Below, piece by piece: positions 59,210 through 64,000 of a stretch of 64,000 bases of DNA. Both the position numbers and the translations under genes were made by a program. The stretch's first letter is position 1, and each line of letters starts with the position of its first letter. Under the pieces are notes generated by a model. It was not told the origin of the DNA and made no database searches. It saw only the letters and a list, made by a program, of their open reading frames with translations. The stretch comes from Gammaproteobacteria bacterium (GTDB lineage: Bacteria; Pseudomonadota; Gammaproteobacteria; Steroidobacterales; Foliamicaceae): the NCBI GenBank assembly GCA_009844425.1, contig VYBN01000022.1, positions 1 to 64,000 of the forward strand, in the 5' to 3' direction.

Positions 59210-60019
59210 TTGCTGGGAGCGCTCGATCCGGCCCTGCTCCGGCAAATCACGCTGCTCGAGATTCACGACTCGCTGCCGTCCACCAACGGGCGGTTGCTGC
59301 AGGTTCCCGCAACGCCGACTGCCGGCAGCCTGGCGGTATGCCTCGCCGGTCATCAGAGCGCCGGGCGGGGGCGGAACGGAAAAAGCTGGCATGCGCCGGA
59401 CGGCGCCGGATTGCTGCTTAGCGTGAGCCGGAGCGCACCAAAAGCCCCGGACGGCTCTCTCGCCCTGGCGCTGGGCGTCGCGATCGCCGAAGGCCTGGAG
59501 ACCTTCGTATCCGACACCGTGGAACTGAAGTGGCCTAACGACCTGGTCGCGCAAGACCGCAAGCTGGGCGGCATCCTGGTCGAGGCCTCCACGCAGGGCA
59601 ACCTGGGTGGGAGGGCGTCCCGCCCTCCGCAAGGTGGAACCGAAAGCCGCGTGGTGGCGGGCCTGGGCATCAATATCCGGGTAAGCGAAGAACAGCATGA
59701 GCTGGTCGCCGGCGAAGGCGGCATGCACCCGGCCGGCCTTTCTGAACTCAATCAGCGGAAAGCCCCCGAACCCAACGCTTTGGCAGCCGCCATGATCACC
59801 GCAATCGCCGGAGTGCTGGAGACCCATCCCGTCGACGGCTTCAACCGCTGGAAGGACGACTGGAACGCGCGCGACTGGCTTGCGGGAAAGCGAATCGAGG
59901 CACGGAGTGGCGCCGACACGCACTTGGGCACGGCCGCCGGAGTCGATTCGTCAGGCGCCCTGCTGCTTGATGAATCCGGCGCTACGCGACGCATCGTTTC
60001 AGCGGAGATCCGCTTGTGA
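59210..60019 (+). CDS. birA: Biotin--[acetyl-CoA-carboxylase] ligase, with in-frame palindromic insertion
   Basis: A 269-aa biotin protein ligase lacking the N-terminal HTH repressor domain. Biotin-binding loop: SAGRGRNGKSWHAPDGAGLLLSVS (G-R-G-R-x-G-x-x-W, split). VELKWPNDLVAQDRKLGGILVE is the catalytic KWPND motif. VVAGLGINI and the C-terminal SH3-like domain follow. There is no ATG; a TTG at 59210 (MLGALDP) or CTG at 59192 must be used. Residues about 131-142 (GGRASRPPQGG) come from a palindromic element inserted without breaking the frame. It overlaps coaX by 4 nt. Confidence 0.88.
   Translation: MLGALDPALLRQITLLEIHDSLPSTNGRLLQVPATPTAGSLAVCLAGHQSAGRGRNGKSWHAPDGAGLLLSVSRSAPKAPDGSLALALGVAIAEGLETFVSDTVELKWPNDLVAQDRKLGGILVEASTQGNLGGRASRPPQGGTESRVVAGLGINIRVSEEQHELVAGEGGMHPAGLSELNQRKAPEPNALAAAMITAIAGVLETHPVDGFNRWKDDWNARDWLAGKRIEARSGADTHLGTAAGVDSSGALLLDESGATRRIVSAEIRL
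59606..59635. repeat. Palindromic element inside birA
   Basis: GGAGGGCGTCCCGCCCTCC (59610-59628) is an 8-bp stem with a 3-nt loop and carries the same core as the elements at 16539, 23291 and 27266. It encodes the GGRASRPP stretch between the KWPND motif and the GLGIN motif of BirA, where a loop would tolerate extra residues. Confidence 0.75.
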
Positions 60020-60804
60020 ACGCTGCTTCTTCACGCGTCCTGCTGATCGATCTGGGCAACACGCGGATCAAGTGGGCCTGGCTGTCCGGCGACGGGACGG
60101 AACCTGAAGACGCGGGCGTCGCGCGCACCGGTGACGGGTTGTCCGATCTGCCGTTTCTGGACAGCGAAAAACAGGTAACCGGAGCATTGGCTTGCAACGT
60201 CGCGGGCATCGAACTCGGCCGCAAGCTGGCCGGACTGATGCGGGAAAGACTGGCCGTCGAACTCTTGTACGTGCAGGCGCAAGCCTCCGCCTGCGGCGTG
60301 ACCGCCGCCTACGCCAACCCCCTTAACCTGGGCGCGGACCGCTGGGCGGCGCTGATCGGCGCGCACGCGCTGGGCCCCGCCGACTATTGCATCGTCGACG
60401 CGGGCAGCACCGTAACCATGGACCTGCTGCTGGCCGACGGGCGGCATCTCGGCGGATACATCGCGCCCGGCCGGGAAATGAGTCTGGCCGCGATGGCGAA
60501 GGGAACGGCGGAACTCGCCTCACGGCTGAAGGATCATGCCGGCCGGCCGCCCGATCTCGCCCCCGGCACCGACAGCGCGGAGGCAATGGAAAAGGGAACG
60601 CTGGCAGCGCAACTGGGGATGATCCGCTCGGGCATGGAAAGGCTGGCAAGCGAGGGAAGGGGTTTGCCGGTACTGCTCCTGACCGGCGGAGGCGCCGACG
60701 CCCTGATCGCCACCGGTGAACTGCCGGAAGCGCGATCGGCCCCGGACCTGGTGCTGCGCGGGCTGGCCGCGCTCGCGTTAGAATTGCGCGTCAGGCCGGA
60801 ATAG
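60016..60804 (+). CDS. coaX: Type III pantothenate kinase
   Basis: A 262-aa type III pantothenate kinase, the first step of CoA synthesis. The N-terminal ATPase motif is VLLIDLGNTRIKWAWL (D-x-G-N-T-R-x-K). The middle has NPLNLGADRWAALIGAHAL (G-x-D-R-W), and IVDAGSTVTMDLL with GGYIAPGREM are family motifs. VLLTGGGAD lies near the C-terminus. It starts at GTG 60016, overlapping the birA stop; birA-coaX pairing is common in proteobacteria. Type III enzymes need a monovalent cation and are not inhibited by CoA. Confidence 0.93.
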   Translation: MNAASSRVLLIDLGNTRIKWAWLSGDGTEPEDAGVARTGDGLSDLPFLDSEKQVTGALACNVAGIELGRKLAGLMRERLAVELLYVQAQASACGVTAAYANPLNLGADRWAALIGAHALGPADYCIVDAGSTVTMDLLLADGRHLGGYIAPGREMSLAAMAKGTAELASRLKDHAGRPPDLAPGTDSAEAMEKGTLAAQLGMIRSGMERLASEGRGLPVLLLTGGGADALIATGELPEARSAPDLVLRGLAALALELRVRPE

Positions 60805-60870
60805 CTCAACTGGTAGAGCACCCGCCTTGTAAGCGGAAGGTTGCGGGTTCAAGTCCCTCTTCCGGCACCA
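60795..60870 (+). tRNA. tRNA-Thr (anticodon TGT)
   Basis: Acceptor GCCGGAA (60795-60801) pairs with TTCCGGC (60860-60866). D arm GCTCAACTGGTAGAGC, anticodon loop CTTGTAA (anticodon TGT), T loop GGTTCAAGT. A 3' ACCA is encoded at 60867-60870. 76 nt. It begins inside the last codons of coaX. Confidence 0.95.
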
Positions 60871-60872
60871 GT

Positions 60873-60949
60873 GGTGATGTAGCTCAGCTGGTTAGAGCGG
60901 CGGACTCATAACCCGCAGGTCGGTGGTTCAAGCCCACCCATCACCACCA
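60873..60949 (+). tRNA. tRNA-Met (anticodon CAT)
   Basis: Acceptor GGTGATG (60873-60879) pairs with CATCACC (60939-60945). D arm GCTCAGCTGGTTAGAGC, anticodon loop CTCATAA, T loop GGTTCAAGC, ACCA encoded at 60946-60949. 77 nt, 2 nt after tRNA-Thr, so both are one transcript. The body resembles elongator tRNA-Met. A lysidine-modified tRNA-Ile2 cannot be excluded by sequence alone. The NgoMIV-type R-M block begins 64 nt downstream. Confidence 0.92.
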
Positions 60950-61013
60950 CTTTTGTTGAAAGCGGCTTCCAGCGCAAATCGGCAAAACGCCGACTGGAAG
61001 TTCAGTATTTTGC

Positions 61014-61469
61014 TCAGTCAAGACTCTTTGACTTCATTCCTGTGTAGCCGGGCTCCGTATCCAGAAATTGCCGGATGCGCTTGGCAATCCCGGCATCCTT
61101 CTTGATCTCGCACTCCCAGATCACCAGCACGTCCCAACCCATCAATCTGAGAGTTGTGAGATGGTCCGCGTCTCGAACGACATTGCGTTCGAGCTTTGGC
61201 AGCCAGTAGTCCTGATTGGATTTCGGACGCCGGGCAAGGGTGCACTCAGGGTCTGCATGCTGGTGCCAGAAACAACCATGAACAAAGATCACTTTCCTTC
61301 GAGCGGGAAACACGAGATCCGGCTTGCCGGGAAGGTCCTTCCGGTGAAGGCGGTAACGGTAGCCCATCGCGTGCGTGATACGGCGAACGATCATTTCCGG
61401 CTTCATTCCCTTGGCCCGGATGTTGGACATGATCTCGCTTCGGCGTTCGCGCGTAACGGTATCAGCCAT
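61014..61469 (-). CDS. vsr: Very short patch repair endonuclease
   Basis: A 151-aa Vsr protein, which nicks at T:G mismatches arising from deamination of 5-methylcytosine. The N-terminus TVTRERRSEIMSNIRAKGMKPE, then YRLHRKDLPGKPDLVFPARRKVIFVHGCFWHQH (catalytic Asp in PDLVF and the zinc/active-site HGCFWHxH), and the C-terminal WDVLVIWECEI are all conserved. It lies 37 nt after the endonuclease gene on the same strand, in the order methyltransferase, endonuclease, vsr. This fits protection of the methylated GCCGGC-like site from C-to-T mutation. Confidence 0.93.
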   Translation of the reverse strand: MADTVTRERRSEIMSNIRAKGMKPEMIVRRITHAMGYRYRLHRKDLPGKPDLVFPARRKVIFVHGCFWHQHADPECTLARRPKSNQDYWLPKLERNVVRDADHLTTLRLMGWDVLVIWECEIKKDAGIAKRIRQFLDTEPGYTGMKSKSLD

Positions 61470-61506
61470 TTATTGGTCTAATTTGAGGCCGCAATCTATT
61501 TCATGT

Positions 61507-62364
61507 CTATATCGCAAGGTCCAGGGGAAGATCAGCGATATCGCGAAGCCTCTTTCCTTCAATCATGGTGTCCAGCAACTCTTTGGCGTCTTCCAGTTCA
61601 AGGGCTGTGACTGATTCAACCAGTTCGCGCAAGGCAAAGTGGTAAACGCAATCAATATCTCCCGTTCCAAGCGCAATCGAGGCGATTCTGCTGGGCATGG
61701 GTTCGCCGGTCAGGACTACGACGTGAGGCAGCCGTCCCTTACGGTTCCGCACCAGGTTCAAAGCCTCGGAGCGGGCGTTTTGCGCCCGGTCGCTTCGCAG
61801 CGTCCACTTGCACGAGACACTGGCGTGCAGAATGGGGTTTTGGCTGTTGTTCCGCCTCAGAGGTGTGAGAAGCGCCTGAGTTTCGTCCACCAGTTCGTCA
61901 TGCGAGTTGATGTTCGCGTCCGCCTCAGGGTAACGAAGAATGACCACGTCGGGTTTGATGAGGTAGTCGCTTCCCAACGCGGCGGCCAGCTCGGGATTTG
62001 CCTTTGACGCCGCATCAAGGGCAGCCAGATGCTCATATTGGTCGAATTGGGCGATCGCGGCTCGACCGCCCACGCCTTTGCTGACTTCCCATTGGCCCGG
62101 ACGCAGGTGTGAGAGTCTTGGGAAAACCTCTTCCAGGTATTCCTTGCAGATTTCCTCAAACTTGCTGCCCGCCTCCTGCCCAGGCAGGCGCTCGCCACCA
62201 TCAGCGGCGCCGAGACGCTCAAGGATGCCCGTGGCAATAGTCTTGCTCGCCCTGCTATGCCGGTCAGCATTGCTCGGGATTCCGCCTTTAGAGCGCAGCA
62301 CGGATGCTCGAAGCATCGCATGGAAACGCCGCCGGGCCTCGGCGAAGAACACTTCGCTCGTCAT
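61507..62364 (-). CDS. NgoMIV-family type II restriction endonuclease
   Basis: A 285-aa restriction endonuclease matching NgoMIV (about 286 aa). With Met 62364 as residue 1, the active site aligns: E70, D139 in LIKPDVVIL, and S184-C-K186 in SCKWT, followed by RSDR (190-193), which in NgoMIV contacts the GC core of GCCGGC. The SALNLVRNRKGRLPHVVVLT and RIASIALGTGDIDCVYHFAL stretches also fit. The frame is open to 62409, but Met 62364 overlaps the methyltransferase stop (ATGA) and gives the family length. The enzyme works as a tetramer in NgoMIV. Confidence 0.88.
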   Translation of the reverse strand: MTSEVFFAEARRRFHAMLRASVLRSKGGIPSNADRHSRASKTIATGILERLGAADGGERLPGQEAGSKFEEICKEYLEEVFPRLSHLRPGQWEVSKGVGGRAAIAQFDQYEHLAALDAASKANPELAAALGSDYLIKPDVVILRYPEADANINSHDELVDETQALLTPLRRNNSQNPILHASVSCKWTLRSDRAQNARSEALNLVRNRKGRLPHVVVLTGEPMPSRIASIALGTGDIDCVYHFALRELVESVTALELEDAKELLDTMIEGKRLRDIADLPLDLAI

Positions 62365-63344
62365 ACGGCGCGCCTGGAAATGCCGATTGAATGACTCATG
62401 GACAGGCAATCATGGAGACGCTCACCGACTGCGCGCGCCACTGGCGGTGGGAATGCATTGCCTACTTGCCGGTAAGCGGGAGTCTTGCGCCCGGAGAACT
62501 GCCATTCGTCGGGAAAGCCCTGAAGTCGCGCCACCATTGGAACGGTGAGCCTTGGCATACCTTCAAAATCACACTCGGGGGGAGCATTGGCAATTCCCAG
62601 TCCATCAACGCCCAACGTAGCCCAAGCCTTCCGTGCTCGCGTTGGTCCCAAGTCGGGTCCGCCATGCTTCAAGGAGCCGCCAACAATAGTGGGGGCGATG
62701 TCATTGGCGCGATTCTTCCAGGCGTCGACTCGTTTCCACCCGTCTGCAGCAATGAGATCATAAAGCGCCTCACCAACGGTTTGGGGCTTAACGCCATTCT
62801 TGGTCGGCCAGGAGAAGCCTGAGGCTATGTCCTTTCGCAGCGCCACAATCACCACCCTCGGACGCAATTGCGGCACGCCGAAGTCCGATGCATTCAGCAA
62901 TCGCCAATCTGCCTGGTAACCCATTTTCTCGAAGCGGGTCTTGATCGCACGGCGGAAATCTTCGAATACGGTTGCGAGGAAGCCCCGAACGTTCTCGATC
63001 ATGACCGCGCGAGGTTGAATAATTTCCACAAGGTCGAGCGCAACGGGAAACAGGTTGCGCTCGTCCTGATCCCCGAGTTGCTTGCCTGCCACCGAGAATG
63101 GAGGGCAGGGAAGCCCGCCGGCCAACAACTGGACGCCCTTGAACGCAAGCGCTCTGCGGGCCGCGAAGTGGTGAATATCACTTTCGAACACGCGCCATCC
63201 AGGCCGGTTAAAACGAAGCGTATTGCAGCAGTGCCGATCAATCTCTACCAGCGCGGTGTGATCAAAGCCCGCCTGTTCCAAGCCTAGCGCCTGTCCGCCG
63301 GCGCCTGCGCATATTTCTATTGAACTAAGTGAATTCCTTGTCAT
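62361..63344 (-). CDS. C5-cytosine DNA methyltransferase of the NgoMIV-type R-M system
   Basis: A 327-aa 5-methylcytosine methyltransferase. Motif I is SIEICAGAGGQALGLEQAG, motif IV with the catalytic Cys is GGLPCPPFSVAGKQLG, motif VI is VMIENVRGF, motif VIII is FGVPQLRPRVVIVA, and the C-terminus YRQVGNAFPPPVARAVG is motif X with IX before it. It protects the site cut by the adjacent endonuclease, and the 5mC explains the linked vsr. It is the first gene of a minus-strand three-gene operon. An HTH gene diverges upstream across a 225-nt region with inverted repeats. Confidence 0.93.
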   Translation of the reverse strand: MTRNSLSSIEICAGAGGQALGLEQAGFDHTALVEIDRHCCNTLRFNRPGWRVFESDIHHFAARRALAFKGVQLLAGGLPCPPFSVAGKQLGDQDERNLFPVALDLVEIIQPRAVMIENVRGFLATVFEDFRRAIKTRFEKMGYQADWRLLNASDFGVPQLRPRVVIVALRKDIASGFSWPTKNGVKPQTVGEALYDLIAADGWKRVDAWKNRANDIAPTIVGGSLKHGGPDLGPTRARKAWATLGVDGLGIANAPPECDFEGMPRLTVPMVARLQGFPDEWQFSGRKTPAYRQVGNAFPPPVARAVGERLHDCLSMSHSIGISRRAV

Positions 63345-63459
63345 GTTCTGTCCTCTCCTTGTGCGATGGTTTCAAGGTTAATTGAAAGCTGCAGACACCG
63401 GCAACTGTGCGTGAACTCTACCAGCTTTTTCGGGTCCACTTTCCTGACTGCGAAGACAC

Positions 63460-63545
63460 ATTGACGCAAATCCTTACTCGTTGAGTAATCTGCGTCAATG
63501 GCGTAGCCTTCCGGATCAGAAGCGACAACTGACGGGCATCGTCAG
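63460..63545. promoter_or_regulatory. Inverted repeats between R-M operon and divergent HTH gene
   Basis: ATTGACGCA (63460-63468) and TGCGTCAAT (63491-63499) form a 9-bp stem enclosing TTACTC (63474-63479)/GAGTAA (63483-63488). A second repeat, CTGACG-GGCAT-CGTCAG, lies at 63529-63545, 24 nt before the HTH gene's ATG. They could be operators for the HTH protein controlling both directions, or remnants of a transcript end. No decisive promoter boxes are seen. Nothing else is recognised in 63345-63459. Confidence 0.5.
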
Positions 63546-63569
63546 ACAGTTGAAATAGAGGTTGGAACT

Positions 63570-63866
63570 ATGGACGAAAAGCTGTTTGAAAAACTGATCG
63601 AAAGCGCCTCACAGGCGGCTGAAATTACACGCGGGGAACGCGGCCCATCCAGGACTCTCGAGGTGACGTCCGACATTGTGCGAGAAATTCGCAAGAGCAC
63701 CAGTTTGTCCCAAGAGAAATTCGCTGGTCTCTTCCATATTTCGGTCGGCACACTTCGAAATTGGGAACAAGGGCGGCACCGGCCCGACGGACCTGCGGCT
63801 GCCTTGCTGATTGCGATCAAGAACGATCCGGAGCATGTAGTTGCTGCACTGAATTCCGCTGCGTAG
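63570..63866 (+). CDS. HTH-type transcriptional regulator/antitoxin (XRE/HigA2-like)
   Basis: A 98-aa protein with an N-terminal helical extension and an XRE-family helix-turn-helix in the C-terminal half: IRKSTSLSQEKFAGLFHISVGTLRNWEQGRHRPDGPAAALL. This layout (HTH at the C-terminus with W-E-Q-G-x-R-x-P) is that of HigA2/MqsA-type antitoxins and NadS-like regulators. There is no toxin gene on either side, so it may instead act as a controller for the divergent R-M operon. Start ATG 63570, with GAGG about 6 nt upstream. Confidence 0.7.
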   Translation: MDEKLFEKLIESASQAAEITRGERGPSRTLEVTSDIVREIRKSTSLSQEKFAGLFHISVGTLRNWEQGRHRPDGPAAALLIAIKNDPEHVVAALNSAA

Positions 63867-63892
63867 TTCCCCGGACTCTATTGGACGTGGCG

Positions 63893-64000
63893 CTACGTCA
63901 CGCGGATGACGATCTTGCCGATCTTCTCGCCGCTTTGCATGTAGTCGATCGCGTCGTAGACGTCGTCCCAGTCGAAGACGCGGTCGATGACGGGTTTGAT
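63893..64000 (-). CDS. Alcohol dehydrogenase/quinone oxidoreductase-like protein, C-terminal fragment
   Basis: The window ends inside this minus-strand gene; only its last 35 codons and stop (TAG at 63893-63895) are visible. The sequence KPVIDRVFDWDDVYDAIDYM followed by GKIVIRV is the usual C-terminal end of medium-chain zinc-type alcohol dehydrogenases and quinone oxidoreductases (I-D-x-x-F-x-x-x-x-x-x-A-x-x-x-M, G-K-I-V-I). The cofactor and substrate cannot be inferred. Confidence 0.75.
   Translation of the reverse strand: MKPVIDRVFDWDDVYDAIDYMQSGEKIGKIVIRVT

Overview
The window is high-GC DNA with bacterial gene organisation: compact, with ATGA start-stop overlaps and several convergent overlaps. 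The gene content suggests a proteobacterium, most likely an uncultured gammaproteobacterium. The evidence is a BioC-type methyltransferase, ComF, bifunctional PutA without a DNA-binding domain, PlsY, a BirA-CoaX pair, a LolD/MacB-type exporter, a Vsr-linked restriction system and CCA-encoded tRNAs. The taxonomic call is an inference from gene content only.

A conserved backbone alternates with lower-GC accessory blocks. Backbone segments are: 0-6.1 kb (nitrilase-fold protein with a Ser at the catalytic Cys position, metallo-beta-lactamase-fold hydrolase, then on the minus strand an M20 amidohydrolase, an RCC-reductase-like protein and ferrochelatase, plus a MobA/MocA-like transferase); 16.7-31.9 kb (GNAT, Tat-exported phosphoesterase, radical SAM, flavin disulfide oxidoreductase, modABC, bioC, MFS-acyltransferase fusion, DUF1295, SDR, comF, putA); 50.2-60.9 kb (radical SAM, MacA/LolD/FtsX-type exporter split by a queuosine-precursor transporter, two GSTs, plsY, birA, coaX, tRNA-Thr, tRNA-Met).

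Accessory blocks are almost entirely defence or toxin-antitoxin genes. 6.4-9.3 kb is a PstI/BsuBI-type restriction-modification pair. 9.5-13.3 kb is a type III CBASS operon (CD-NTase, HORMA, TRIP13-like ATPase, 2TM SLATT effector, CapW-like WYL regulator) ending next to tRNA-Arg. 14.1-16.3 kb is a GmrSD-like DUF262/HNH protein with a C-terminal HEPN-like motif. 31.9-34.3 kb carries hipBA-like genes and an orphan DUF433 antitoxin, bracketed by putA and a remnant of a second putA 3' end. 61.0-63.9 kb is an NgoMIV-type restriction-modification set with Vsr and an HTH regulator.

The most interesting block is 36.3-50.2 kb. It looks like a DNA phosphorothioation locus of the Ssp kind: a divergent cysteine desulfurase (SspA-like) and an operon of DUF4007 (SspB-like), large ATPase (SspC-like) and PAPS-reductase-like sulfurtransferase (SspD-like). 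This runs tail-to-tail, 3 nt apart, into a five-gene operon: PLD-helicase, 75-aa protein, DndD-like SMC ATPase, unrecognised 150-aa protein, and an SspE-like DUF262/DUF1524 nuclease. One modification core therefore appears to serve an SspE-type effector and a second four-gene module that I cannot fully match to a described set.

A family of palindromic elements of about 54 bp is dispersed through the backbone. Some copies are intergenic and some lie inside coding genes without breaking the frame (modC, birA, the end of modA). This resembles Rickettsia palindromic elements. One copy is flanked by an imperfect 19-bp direct repeat that duplicates the plsY start codon.
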